64,000 bases of DNA from Nitrospiraceae bacterium. GTDB lineage: Bacteria; Nitrospirota; Nitrospiria; Nitrospirales; UBA8639. Under the pieces are notes generated by a model. That model did no database searches, was not told the origin of the DNA, and worked only from the letters and a program-made list of their open reading frames with translations. Position 1 is the first letter of the stretch; each line of letters opens with the position of its first letter. The DNA lies in the NCBI GenBank assembly GCA_020632635.1, contig JACKFE010000002.1:124001-188000 (forward strand), in the 5' to 3' direction. Positions 27,050 to 36,187 of this stretch are shown in pieces. The translations under genes were made by a program, and so were the position numbers.

Positions 27050-27964
27050 TTAACCTTGTAACCTTGTCAAAATCGTATGCAGATCCAACCCATGCGCAGC
27101 GAGCAAATCGGCATGACTCCCATAGCAATGAATAAATTCATCACGAAGCGTAAAGGCATGAATAGGGCAATCCATACGTTCGTCACAGGCAATTTCCTTG
27201 ACCTGTCCAGCCAACCCACCGTGAGGCACGCATTCTTCAATGACCACCGCTCGTTTATGTCGGGACAAAGCATTCGCAATTCCTTCACGATCCAGCGGTT
27301 TTAAGGTATGTACGGAAATTACGGACACACTGCTCCCTTTCTCCTCGCAGGCCGTCGCCACTTGAAGAGCCAACTTCATGATCGGCCCATAACTGAAAAT
27401 ACAGAGGTCCTCTCCCTGCTTGAGATAGCGAAGCTTTCCAAATATCCAAGGGGTAGCCATTTCAGTCAAATCAGGTTCTCCGGCCTTTCCCAGCCGAAGA
27501 TAAATAGGACCACGCGTTTGGTCCGCACACCATAACGTCGCCGCTTTTGTTTCAGCCGGGTCACATGGGGCGATAATAGACAGATTTGGAATAGCCCCGG
27601 CCACGGCCACGTCTTCCATCGCATGATGGGTTCCCCCCAGAGTGGAATAGGTCACTCCGCCACCAATGCCGACCACAGTCACAGGTAAATTTTGGTAGCA
27701 CAGATCATCTCGCACGAATTCAAAAGGACGGAAGAGGGTAAAGGTGGCAATCGTATACGCAAAGGGTTGCAGGCCTCGGAGAGCCATCCCGGCACACATA
27801 CCAATCATAATTTGCTCCGAGACTCCGGTATTCACAAACCGGTCTGGAAAATCCTCCCGAAATTTCTGGATTGACCCGGCAGGAGAAATATCGGCTACCA
27901 CAACCGCTAAGCGCTTTTCCCGTTTCCCAGCTTCGTAAAAGGTATCTGCAAACATATTTCTCAC
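27050..27964 (-). CDS. Transketolase, C-terminal subunit
   Basis: 304 residues covering the pyrimidine-binding and C-terminal domains of a split transketolase. Motifs are VNTGVSEQIMIGMCAGMAL (with the conserved Glu that activates thiamine diphosphate), YSTLGGTHHAMEDVA and YLRLGK. The GTG start at 27964 overlaps the stop of the N-terminal half as GTGA and has a GAGG seven bases upstream. With its partner it would move two-carbon units between sugar phosphates. The pair in a glycan locus suggests a dedicated supply of a C7 or C8 ketose phosphate. Confidence 0.88.
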   Translation of the reverse strand: MRNMFADTFYEAGKREKRLAVVVADISPAGSIQKFREDFPDRFVNTGVSEQIMIGMCAGMALRGLQPFAYTIATFTLFRPFEFVRDDLCYQNLPVTVVGIGGGVTYSTLGGTHHAMEDVAVAGAIPNLSIIAPCDPAETKAATLWCADQTRGPIYLRLGKAGEPDLTEMATPWIFGKLRYLKQGEDLCIFSYGPIMKLALQVATACEEKGSSVSVISVHTLKPLDREGIANALSRHKRAVVIEECVPHGGLAGQVKEIACDERMDCPIHAFTLRDEFIHCYGSHADLLAAHGLDLHTILTRLQG

Positions 27965-28800
27965 GACGAGACCTCGCCTAACTCTCCAAGGGCCTTGGCA
28001 TATTCTTCCTTATTCGGAGACCGGTAATGCCAGATCGGAACATGCTCCATAAACGATACCCCTTTGCCTTTTACGGTTTTTCCCACAATCATAAAAGGTT
28101 GAGTCCGAGATCGCCGGCAATATCCCTCATACATGGCACCGGCATCATGGCCATTCACCTCAATGGCTTCCCATCCAAAAGCCTGGATTTTATCCAAGAC
28201 CGGATAAAAGGCCGGATGTCCCTCACTCATCCTTGCCAATCCGCCAAAATCGTTCAAATCGACAAAAGCGATCAGATTGTGCAGATTCAAATTGGCCGCC
28301 ATCATGATCGCCTCCCATGTGGACCCTTCCTGGAGTTCCCCATCGGACAGCACGACAAAGACAGCGCGATCATCCCCTTTGATTCGGTCGGCATAGGCCA
28401 TCCCGGTTGCGATACCCATGCCATGCCCCAGAGAACCCGTTGAAGCCTCAATCCCTGGAACACCAAAATCGGGATGCGCTCCCAGCTGACCAATCGGAGT
28501 GCAATAGCGTTGCAGATCTGAGTTGGCCAGGACTCCTAATTCTTCCAGGATGACATACTGAGATAAACACCCATGTCCTTTTGACATTAAAAAACTATCT
28601 GGGGTTCCGGCATGAGAACGGTTCCCAGGATTTCGCATAAGACCATGATAAATCAGGTCCACCATTTCCAAACAGGAAAATGCCGGAGCCACATGCAAGG
28701 CGGTCACCTGTTGAGAAATCTCTAAAATTCTTTGACGATACCGGAGACATCGCCGTCGACCTGCCGCCACATCAAAGCGTTGCTCAAGAGTGGTGATCAT
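27961..28800 (-). CDS. Transketolase, N-terminal subunit
   Basis: About 279 residues, the thiamine-diphosphate-binding half. Motifs are FLMSKGHGCLSQY, TGSLGHGMGIATGMA and LSDGELQEGSTWEA followed by NLIAFVDLND, the metal/pyrophosphate-binding segment. The frame extends upstream into the epimerase gene, but the ATG at 28800 is preferred because GAGG lies nine bases before it; the ATG at 28809 would have the same GAGG touching the start codon. It overlaps the C-terminal subunit gene by four bases. Confidence 0.87.
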   Translation of the reverse strand: MITTLEQRFDVAAGRRRCLRYRQRILEISQQVTALHVAPAFSCLEMVDLIYHGLMRNPGNRSHAGTPDSFLMSKGHGCLSQYVILEELGVLANSDLQRYCTPIGQLGAHPDFGVPGIEASTGSLGHGMGIATGMAYADRIKGDDRAVFVVLSDGELQEGSTWEAIMMAANLNLHNLIAFVDLNDFGGLARMSEGHPAFYPVLDKIQAFGWEAIEVNGHDAGAMYEGYCRRSRTQPFMIVGKTVKGKGVSFMEHVPIWHYRSPNKEEYAKALGELGEVSS

Positions 28801-28828
28801 CGTTTCCATCCTCACAATCCATGATGAA

Positions 28829-29818
28829 TTAGCCTCGTAGCACGTAATCCATCGGCCACTTCTGTAATTGGGGGAGATATTTCTTGCCCCAGTCCACCAT
28901 CTCTCTGAGGCCTTCCTCAAGGCTGATCTGGGGTTCCCATCCCACCGCCTGTTTAATAGCCGAGGAATCCAACCAATACCGTGAATCTTGACCTAATCGA
29001 TCACCGGTCATTTCACACAGGTCTTCAAATTTCATGTCCAGCGCTTGCGCGGTTTTTTCGACAAGAGCCCGAATGCTGATCGGCTGTGGAGGACCCGCAT
29101 TATAGATGGTGCCTAATGGAGCCTTGTCGGCCACTAAATGGATGGCACGACCCAGATCCCGCGCATGAATATAGGACTTTTCCGCCCGCCCTCCACCATG
29201 AAGAGGAAGTTTTTTTCCGCTTAAGCCACTCACAACCGCTCGCGGAATCACTCGATGCAACAACTGTCCGGGACAGTAGGCATTGGAGGGACGAATGATA
29301 TTCATGGGAAACTTCAGGAAACGATGCACGGACAGTAAATACATATCAAAAGCTACTTTGGAAGCTGCATAGGGGCTCGTCGGCTTGATCGGCTCATCTT
29401 CATTCGTGGCGTGCTCCACCGACCCATACATTTCGGAAGTCCCAATCTGGATAAATCGCTCCAACCATGGACGTTTCATCAACTCCTCAACCAAACGGGC
29501 CAATCCCATGGAATTGGTCTCAAAAAATCTCCATGAATGCTTCCAGGAAACCGCTCCTTCTCCTTGTGCGGCATAGTTAATGATGACCTCAGGTTTTTCC
29601 CTATCCAATAGTTCCAGCAAAAGATCCAATTCATACGTCACATGATACGCATAATAGGCATAATTCGGATGTTGATCGACATTCAGCGAAAAGGGTTCTG
29701 GACGTAGCGGATTGCGACCCACTCCAATCACCTTTTTGGGATTCGCATGTTCCAGTAAATATAAGGCCGTATGGATACCGAAAGATCCGCCTCCCCCCAG
29801 CACTGCATATGTTTTCAT
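28829..29818 (-). CDS. NAD-dependent epimerase/dehydratase, GDP-mannose 4,6-dehydratase-like
   Basis: 329-residue extended SDR. The nucleotide-binding loop is LGGGGSFGIHTALYL (slightly altered GxxGxxG). It has INYAAQGEGAVSW, resembling the INLAAQS segment of 4,6-dehydratases, GTSEMYG, and the catalytic SPYAASKVAFD with Tyr and Lys intact. Likely a nucleotide-sugar dehydratase or epimerase. It sits between the methyltransferase at 29859 and the transketolase pair in the same transcriptional direction. Confidence 0.82.
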   Translation of the reverse strand: MKTYAVLGGGGSFGIHTALYLLEHANPKKVIGVGRNPLRPEPFSLNVDQHPNYAYYAYHVTYELDLLLELLDREKPEVIINYAAQGEGAVSWKHSWRFFETNSMGLARLVEELMKRPWLERFIQIGTSEMYGSVEHATNEDEPIKPTSPYAASKVAFDMYLLSVHRFLKFPMNIIRPSNAYCPGQLLHRVIPRAVVSGLSGKKLPLHGGGRAEKSYIHARDLGRAIHLVADKAPLGTIYNAGPPQPISIRALVEKTAQALDMKFEDLCEMTGDRLGQDSRYWLDSSAIKQAVGWEPQISLEEGLREMVDWGKKYLPQLQKWPMDYVLRG

Positions 29819-29858
29819 GATGGCCTCTCCAAGATTTTTACACGTTCACCGTTATTCG

Positions 29859-30512
29859 TCACACAATAGTCCAATACCAATCTCCCGTATAGCCGGCTTC
29901 CTGAAACAGCCTGACCCACCCTTCAGGATAATCATGAAATTTGGCGGTCAGTACCCAATCTTCAAACACCGCTTTTTCTTCAGGGGTTCGATAGGAATCG
30001 ACCTGGATAAACCCCTTCCCCGGAGCCAGACGTTCGATCTCCCGAATGGCCGTAAGGGCATCGGCCCGTTCGAGATTATGAATCGTATTGAGCGAAATCA
30101 CCGCTTGGAAGCTTTTATCGGGAAAAGGCAGCTTCATCGCATTTCCCCAATGCAGCCGTCCGATCACCTCTGGCTCACAGTGCATCAAGGCATATTCCGA
30201 AAGATCCAACCCAAAGACTTCCAACCCAGGACAGACACTCATTAAATCTTTGACTAAAAACCCTTTGGCGCATCCCACATCCAAGACTCGATGTCCAGCC
30301 TTGAGCTGAAAATGTTTGACCATATCTTCAGCCACAGGAATCCACCGGCCATCATAACGGTACCCTCCATACCCATACGTCCTGGGACCGTCAAAATATA
30401 ACTCGCCATACTCCCTTGATTTTGCAATCACCTCCGGATTCTTGGCTTCCGCCCGTTGAGTGATTTTTCGTTTCCCCTTGGGAAGCTTTGCCAAAAGATC
30501 GACTTCCGCCAT
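29859..30512 (-). CDS. Class I SAM-dependent methyltransferase
   Basis: 217 residues. SAM motif I is RVLDVGCAKGFLVKDL, motif II VFGLDLSEYAL, and the later ISLNTIHNLE segment completes the fold. The N-terminus is Lys-rich. The start codon follows the stop of the SDR gene at 30513 with no gap, so they are co-transcribed. It probably methylates a sugar or sugar nucleotide. A second methyltransferase/SDR pair occurs at 10574-12176, though the two methyltransferases belong to different subgroups. Confidence 0.82.
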   Translation of the reverse strand: MAEVDLLAKLPKGKRKITQRAEAKNPEVIAKSREYGELYFDGPRTYGYGGYRYDGRWIPVAEDMVKHFQLKAGHRVLDVGCAKGFLVKDLMSVCPGLEVFGLDLSEYALMHCEPEVIGRLHWGNAMKLPFPDKSFQAVISLNTIHNLERADALTAIREIERLAPGKGFIQVDSYRTPEEKAVFEDWVLTAKFHDYPEGWVRLFQEAGYTGDWYWTIV

Positions 30513-31385
30513 TTATTCCGCTCCCTTTCGTGCCTGCTCCAACCCTTGCTCCAAGGGAGTACACTGAAACGTGGGAAAAGCTTTATGGATCTGGGTAATG
30601 TCAAAAAACCGGTGCAATAAATGTGGCCTGGGTCCCGGCCTAGGCTGACTCACCACGTCGACTCCAAATTGGCTGGCGATCATATCGGCGATCCGTTTAA
30701 AAGAGGTAGACACTCCGGTCACCACATTTAATGCCCCTGAACTTCTGGCGGCCACCACAAGAGAAACCACACGGGCCACATCATCGACCAACACATGATC
30801 CCGTTGTTCCTCTCCCTCCCCGAAAATCTGAATTGATTCCCCCTTGGCTGCTTGCCGGCGAAACCGGTTGGGACCATATCCGTTATGCGGATCCAGAGAT
30901 CCATAAATGAGAGTAGGCCGAAGACAGGCTACAGGAGCCTGTGTGGATGACTTGAGCATGAGTTCGCGAGCGGCATGCATCAACCCATGTAGCGTTGTGG
31001 GGGCAATAGGAGAACACTCCCTGACGGGATTCGCATCATCGGCATACACCGCATCCGAACTGACATAGACAAGATGGTCAACCGTCATGGATGAGAGGAC
31101 TTCACAGACCACTTCCGCCATACGAAGATTTTGCATCAGCATCGGGACTGTTTTGGCAGGGGCAACGGCCGACACAAACACCAGGGAATCCGTCGGCCGC
31201 AGGATAGCTCTCAGCTTTTCGCAAGCGTCTGCTTCCATCAAATTCACGTCATTCCTGGTCAGGGGAAGCACGGCAATGCGATCTGCCAACAACCGTCTGA
31301 CAATCGCTCCCCCCACGAATCCTCCGGCTCCAAGGACCACGACACGAGTGGGAAGCGTTGGTGTGGAATGATGATGAACAAGCAT
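30513..31385 (-). CDS. SDR epimerase/dehydratase-like with His/His in place of Tyr/Lys
   Basis: 290 residues, paralogous to the protein at 11277-12176. GAGGFVGGAIV is the nucleotide-binding loop and LVYVSSDAVYADD the Ser region. The usual YxxxK position reads HGLMHAARE, so both catalytic residues look replaced, whereas the paralogue retains the Tyr. Shared motifs with the paralogue include YGPNRFRR, GE-E-RDHV-V-DVA and the C-terminal RFFDI segment. Probably binds a nucleotide sugar; chemistry uncertain. Confidence 0.73.
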   Translation of the reverse strand: MLVHHHSTPTLPTRVVVLGAGGFVGGAIVRRLLADRIAVLPLTRNDVNLMEADACEKLRAILRPTDSLVFVSAVAPAKTVPMLMQNLRMAEVVCEVLSSMTVDHLVYVSSDAVYADDANPVRECSPIAPTTLHGLMHAARELMLKSSTQAPVACLRPTLIYGSLDPHNGYGPNRFRRQAAKGESIQIFGEGEEQRDHVLVDDVARVVSLVVAARSSGALNVVTGVSTSFKRIADMIASQFGVDVVSQPRPGPRPHLLHRFFDITQIHKAFPTFQCTPLEQGLEQARKGAE

Positions 31386-31413
31386 GGTTAGCGCCGTGAA
31401 GCCTCCTACCTCA

Positions 31414-32694
31414 TTATTTTACGTCGCGTGGCGGTTGACCCAATGAAATATATGTAAACCCAACAGCCTCGCATTCCCGTCCAGGCAAAACTTGAAAGGG
31501 ATCAATGATCGTCCTTCCCCGCATGACCTGACAGAGGTCAGCTGGCTTGATCGCCTTAAACTCTGCCCATGGAGTCATAAGAATGAGCACATCGGCATTA
31601 CGAGCGGCCTCGACAGGGGAATTCGCCTGAGCGCAATCTGGATGACTCACCGCGGACGCCTGGACGACCGGATCAAATACTTGAATGGGCCAATCTGTCA
31701 AATGGGTGATCAGAGCTAATGAAGGGGAGTTTTTAATCGAATGGGTATTTTCCTTATACGCCAAACCGAGCACGGCAATTCTGGGCTGGGGACAATAGTT
31801 CAGAACGTTCGAATGCAACACACGCAAGACCCAGTCCTTCCGATAGCGGCTGTTATGAATCCATGCTCGAACAACCTCAGCGTCGGTTCCGTGCTCTTCG
31901 GCCAAACGGCAGACCGTCGCTAAATCGCGCTCAAGATTTCCTCCGGCTATCCCCAAGCCAGGACTAATATAGGCATAGGGCCCGATACGTTTGTCTAGCC
32001 GCAGAGCTGGAACAATTTCATGCCAATCAGCCCCAATCCGCTCGCATACCTCGGCCAGCGTATTGGCCACGCTAATCATCCCGACGAGACAACAATTAAT
32101 TGAAATCTTCGCCAATTCCGCGCTCTCATAGGACATGGGCAAAATCGGACACCCGAACGCCATCAGAAAATCCTGATAAGATTGAGGCAATTCCCGTTCA
32201 GGCATTTGGCACCCAATGATAAACCGTTCAGGGGACATCGCCCGTTCCACAGCACGGCCAAAAATCAGGGTTTCCACTTGATAAAACAAGCGGTCTGCGG
32301 GCCAGGACACTTTTCTCGTAAACCCAGGAGAAACCTGACAAAGAATGACCAAAATAGCGGATGGGGAGAGATGAGAAATGACGGTACCAATCAAATGATG
32401 AATATCCCTGAGATCGCTTCGGCCCTCATCATCCGTGGCCACATCGGCCGCAATATACACGACCTGGCATTGAGTCAACACAGCAGGCTGAGAGGAATAG
32501 GTCAACCTAGTTTTCTGTGAGACCACCAATTCATCCAAACCCGGCTCACTGACAGGAATGTTCCCCTGCGTCAGTTGATTGATCCGCTCACTATCTGTAT
32601 CGAAACAGACCGTGTGAAAACCTCGAGCGGCGGATGCCGCAGCAGAATTGATTCCCAAATGAGTCATCCCGGCATATCCCACCACAGGCTTCAT
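31414..32694 (-). CDS. UDP-glucose/GDP-mannose dehydrogenase homologue lacking catalytic residues
   Basis: 426 residues with the fold of the UDP-sugar 6-dehydrogenase family: N-terminal VVGYAGMTHLG, central ELAKISIN and C-terminal AVLGLAYKENTHSIKNSPS. By eye the catalytic loop GxGxGGxCFPKD reads GLGIAGGNLERD, so the active-site Cys is Asn and the following Lys is Arg. The helix Lys (AxKIxFxN) is Met (VGMISVAN), and the Thr and second Glu positions are also changed. A four-electron oxidation to a uronic acid is therefore unlikely. The start overlaps the stop of the MocA-like gene as ATGA. Confidence 0.75.
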   Translation of the reverse strand: MKPVVGYAGMTHLGINSAAASAARGFHTVCFDTDSERINQLTQGNIPVSEPGLDELVVSQKTRLTYSSQPAVLTQCQVVYIAADVATDDEGRSDLRDIHHLIGTVISHLSPSAILVILCQVSPGFTRKVSWPADRLFYQVETLIFGRAVERAMSPERFIIGCQMPERELPQSYQDFLMAFGCPILPMSYESAELAKISINCCLVGMISVANTLAEVCERIGADWHEIVPALRLDKRIGPYAYISPGLGIAGGNLERDLATVCRLAEEHGTDAEVVRAWIHNSRYRKDWVLRVLHSNVLNYCPQPRIAVLGLAYKENTHSIKNSPSLALITHLTDWPIQVFDPVVQASAVSHPDCAQANSPVEAARNADVLILMTPWAEFKAIKPADLCQVMRGRTIIDPFQVLPGRECEAVGFTYISLGQPPRDVK

Positions 32695-33626
32695 GGACCG
32701 GTTATCCTCCCTAACGCCTCGTTTCCCAATGTCCTAAGCGCCTCATTCAACCAGCGATCCGTTTCCAAGGTGACAGGCCCATTTTTTTGACATAATTCCT
32801 TAAAATACTGATATTCGATTGCCCATGTCGGATCATCTTCTACCAAGGTCACCGACTCTTCGGGCGGACGTCCACTTGGCAATACCCGCTTCCGAACGGT
32901 AAAAGTCGCCGGCCCCCACTTACATAAGGATTGGATATGCGCTGACCCTTTTTCCGCGAATACATCACAGGTGAAATGATTTCTCCAATTTAATAACGTC
33001 ATTTCCAATTCAAGGGTCGGCTTGGCTCCCGAGGCACCGATGATGACATGATCAGGAGCTTGATTTTCAAAACAGTTCACAGACATCACTTGCAAATCCC
33101 CGATCGATTTTCCAAACCAAAATCGAGCGGTGTCCAGCAAATGAGATCCTAAATCCGGAAGCACTCCGGCACCCTGATCACGCCATTGGGAATCCCTGAC
33201 CAATCGTGCCGTGCCGTTTCCGTAAAACATCCGGCAATGATACAACGCCCCTAATGCTCCCGAAGCCACTAGATCTCGCATACGCTGAAAATGGGGTTCG
33301 AAACGATGGTTATATGCCGTATAACACACCACTCCCTGTTGTTTCGCAATGTGTTCCAACGTGCAAATCGCATCATCATCTTTCGCCCAAAGCGGCTTTT
33401 CAACCAACACATGTTTCCCATTTCTCAGGAGATAAGTCAGAAGATCGACTTTCGGTTCATCAGGTGTGCAAACCAACGCCGCATCATAACTGGCAAGCGG
33501 CACTTCTTCGACCGTCCGATATTGCGCTTCCCGGTTCACCAGGTCCACGGCGCAGACAAAATCTTCCCCCGCATGCTTGCGCCGCTTATAGCCTTGAATC
33601 CCGAGACCAACAACAATACAACGCAT
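32691..33626 (-). CDS. Gfo/Idh/MocA-family oxidoreductase
   Basis: 311-residue NAD(P)-dependent dehydrogenase. The Rossmann start is CIVVGLGIQGYKR, followed by the family motif HVLVEKPLWAKD and YNHRFEPHFQRM. Members reduce or oxidise sugars, for example the C3 oxidation of nucleotide-linked HexNAc uronates before transamination. Upstream of and overlapping by four bases the degenerate UDP-sugar dehydrogenase homologue, which suggests the two act on one substrate (inference). Confidence 0.85.
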   Translation of the reverse strand: MRCIVVGLGIQGYKRRKHAGEDFVCAVDLVNREAQYRTVEEVPLASYDAALVCTPDEPKVDLLTYLLRNGKHVLVEKPLWAKDDDAICTLEHIAKQQGVVCYTAYNHRFEPHFQRMRDLVASGALGALYHCRMFYGNGTARLVRDSQWRDQGAGVLPDLGSHLLDTARFWFGKSIGDLQVMSVNCFENQAPDHVIIGASGAKPTLELEMTLLNWRNHFTCDVFAEKGSAHIQSLCKWGPATFTVRKRVLPSGRPPEESVTLVEDDPTWAIEYQYFKELCQKNGPVTLETDRWLNEALRTLGNEALGRITGP

Positions 33627-33632
33627 AGATAT

Positions 33633-35192
33633 TTATTGATAGTGGGCCATGCGTTCGGCTGCATCAATTTTTTTCATGACATCCTCTGGGCGAATTGGGA
33701 TGTTCCCATCCAATTCACATTCACATGCTGCGGCGATCGATCCCAGAATCGTGGCCATCACTTCCGACCGCGTGGCCACCATCGTCAACGTGGAATAGGC
33801 TAACAAGGCATCCCCTGCCCCCACGGCGTCGGCCAATCGTTCCACGAAACTATCTACGACAAAATAGGATTCCAGCGCTTCATGATCGCCCCCACGACAT
33901 GTCAACACACCCCGATCGCCTAACTTGAGGATTAGTAACCGGCATTTGGCGGCCTCAAATAACCGTGCAGCCAAAGGCCTCACTCCTGAATCTTGATCCG
34001 CTAACGCAAAACGGGCCTCCCGCTCATTCGGAGTAATCAAATCAAAACCCTGAAATTCAGTAATGTTTCCCCACCGGCTGGCCACTTGGCTGTCGGCGAC
34101 TCTGTAAGCCCCCTGAGGAATGGCCTCGATCAATTGAGGAATGGTTCGACGATTAAAAATCCCATGACGAAAATCGCTGAAGACCAAGGCATCACAGGCT
34201 GTGCGGGAAATCGAATCCGATAGCTCCCCGACAATTTCATCCGAAATCGTGCGGTTATCCACGGTATCCACTTTCAAGAGCCGATACCCTTCAGCCACAA
34301 TAGCGTTTTTATTGGTCGTGGGTCGTGTGGGATCGATAATGGGCCGACAATCGACATCCGACTCTTTTAATCCCTCAAGGACAAATTCTTTGAGGGGATC
34401 CTCTCCCAAAACCGTTGAAAAAATAACCCGAGCCCCGGCCGCGCGCAAATGTTTGGCGACCACTCCTGCCCCCCCGATATAGTCCGTCTTCCCTTCGAAC
34501 AGAACGCTCATAGTCGGCGTTTTGGTTTGCCCCCCGATCATCGCTGTTTGAGTATAACTGTCGACAATCGTATCCCCGATAACATGCACACATTTCCCTT
34601 TCAAATTCATGAGGGCCTCACGAAGGTTTTGAAACGTAATCCCCTCGGATTCCATCAGGGTCAGGAGCTTTTCAATTTTAATACTGGGCGGGGCCAGATC
34701 AATGAGCTTGGTTGAGGAATACACGATATCTCCTGGAGTGAAAATCATTTTCCCTCCATAGGATTGAAGCGCGTCCAATTCCTCCTGCGTTTTGGGATGG
34801 ACCCCATTGGCGTTATATTCATACCCCTTGGCAAAAAAATCCGGTTGAATCTGAAGCAAGTTTTTCAACGGTGTCGGCTCCGAATCGACCAAGACATAAT
34901 CCACCACTTCAAAGGCGGCAAGATTCAGGGCACGGAGATCTTGCGGCACATAGGGCCGATGTTGTCCTTTTGCGATATGCACATCTGCCGTCAAGCTAGC
35001 CACCAGGATCGGAGCCTTACTTTTGGCATAAATCAAATGTCTCAAATGCCCAGGGTGTACAACATCAAACACACCATGGCACATGATGACCTTTTTCTTC
35101 CGGGGCCTTGGCCCAATCGCCACCTGTAACTCCTCTGCATTTTTAATCTTATGGCGATATTGTTTCATTAAGGATGCCAGCATAGGCGTCAT
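33633..35192 (-). CDS. Nucleotidyltransferase-PfkB kinase fusion, HldE-like with reversed domain order
   Basis: About 519 residues. The N-terminal part (about 33-170) is a cytidylyltransferase-fold domain with MCHGVFDVVHPGHLRHL (HPGH at 46-49) and a YSSTKLID segment. The C-terminal part (about 198-510) is a PfkB sugar kinase: GDTIVDSYT, GGAGVVAKHL and ADAVGAGDALLAY with the catalytic Asp in GAGD near 461. E. coli HldE has the kinase first, so the order is inverted. The frame is open from 35252, but the ATG at 35192 overlaps the upstream stop as ATGA and is preferred. Likely phosphorylates and activates a heptose or related sugar. Confidence 0.85.
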   Translation of the reverse strand: MTPMLASLMKQYRHKIKNAEELQVAIGPRPRKKKVIMCHGVFDVVHPGHLRHLIYAKSKAPILVASLTADVHIAKGQHRPYVPQDLRALNLAAFEVVDYVLVDSEPTPLKNLLQIQPDFFAKGYEYNANGVHPKTQEELDALQSYGGKMIFTPGDIVYSSTKLIDLAPPSIKIEKLLTLMESEGITFQNLREALMNLKGKCVHVIGDTIVDSYTQTAMIGGQTKTPTMSVLFEGKTDYIGGAGVVAKHLRAAGARVIFSTVLGEDPLKEFVLEGLKESDVDCRPIIDPTRPTTNKNAIVAEGYRLLKVDTVDNRTISDEIVGELSDSISRTACDALVFSDFRHGIFNRRTIPQLIEAIPQGAYRVADSQVASRWGNITEFQGFDLITPNEREARFALADQDSGVRPLAARLFEAAKCRLLILKLGDRGVLTCRGGDHEALESYFVVDSFVERLADAVGAGDALLAYSTLTMVATRSEVMATILGSIAAACECELDGNIPIRPEDVMKKIDAAERMAHYQ

Positions 35193-36187
35193 CGCTCCCC
35201 AAGGAATTGAAACCACGTTTTGGTTGCTTCGGCTATGGTGTGCGGAGACCACAACGGAGCCTCTCTCCAGTAGTCGATTTGGTCCAGAATCCGCTGCACC
35301 CCTTCTTCAAAAGAGACCGCCGGACTCCATCCCAAATCCTTTTGGATTTTATGGATGTCGGCCCATGTGCAATCAGGCTCTCCCGGTCGCTTGGGAACAT
35401 AGACAACCTCTCCCCCCAACAATTCAACAAGACGATTGACCGATTGAGGATTCCCCGCGCCCAAATTCCAGATTTGTCCGGTTAGCCCGGTAATGCCTGC
35501 AAGCCAAAAGGCCTTGGCCACATCAGTGACATAGAGAAAGTCCCGTTTTTGGGTACCATCTCCAACAACCGTGAATGGGGTCCCCGCAATCTTTTGCCGC
35601 AAAAACACTCCAAAAACGGCCCCGTAGGCTCCCGACGTTCGGGATCGCGTTCCATAGGCATTAAAGATCCTGATGGAATTGACCGGCAATCTGTAAATCT
35701 GATGCCAGTGAAAGGCCGTGACCTCTCCCAAATATTTACTGAGCGCGTAGGGATATTGAGGAGCAATGGCATGACCTTCCGATGTAGGCACTGAAGCCAA
35801 TCCATAACAGGAGGAAGAGGCGGCATAAACGAATTTACTGACTCCCGCATTTCGAGCAGCCTCCAGAACCCGAACCGTCCCCTGGACATTGGTAGACATA
35901 TATTCCACTGGCTGCTCAATAGACGGAACGATATCTCCAATACCGGCAAAATGAAAAACCAGCTGTGCGCCACGAACCAGTGAGTCATTCGGATCTAAAT
36001 GGCGAATATCCCGTTGATCGAGTACCAGATCAGCAACATGGCCATGATGAGCCAAATTGGCCTCTCGCCCTCCGACCAAATTATCAATGACATGGACCCG
36101 ATAGCCTTCCTCCAGAAGCCTATCGACCATATGACTCCCAATAAAACCCGCCCCACCGGTGACTACTGCCAGCGGTTTCGTAGACAT
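35189..36187 (-). CDS. NAD-dependent nucleotide-sugar epimerase
   Basis: 332-residue extended SDR of the UDP-glucose 4-epimerase type: VVTGGAGFIGSHMVDRLL, VIDNLVGG, AASSSCYG, and catalytic YPYALSKYLGE with Tyr and Lys. The ATG at 36187 shares its A with the upstream TGA (TGATG coupling); a TTG at 36190 is the alternative. It lies directly upstream of the kinase/nucleotidyltransferase gene, so its substrate may be the sugar nucleotide that enzyme makes (inference). Confidence 0.88.
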   Translation of the reverse strand: MSTKPLAVVTGGAGFIGSHMVDRLLEEGYRVHVIDNLVGGREANLAHHGHVADLVLDQRDIRHLDPNDSLVRGAQLVFHFAGIGDIVPSIEQPVEYMSTNVQGTVRVLEAARNAGVSKFVYAASSSCYGLASVPTSEGHAIAPQYPYALSKYLGEVTAFHWHQIYRLPVNSIRIFNAYGTRSRTSGAYGAVFGVFLRQKIAGTPFTVVGDGTQKRDFLYVTDVAKAFWLAGITGLTGQIWNLGAGNPQSVNRLVELLGGEVVYVPKRPGEPDCTWADIHKIQKDLGWSPAVSFEEGVQRILDQIDYWREAPLWSPHTIAEATKTWFQFLGER

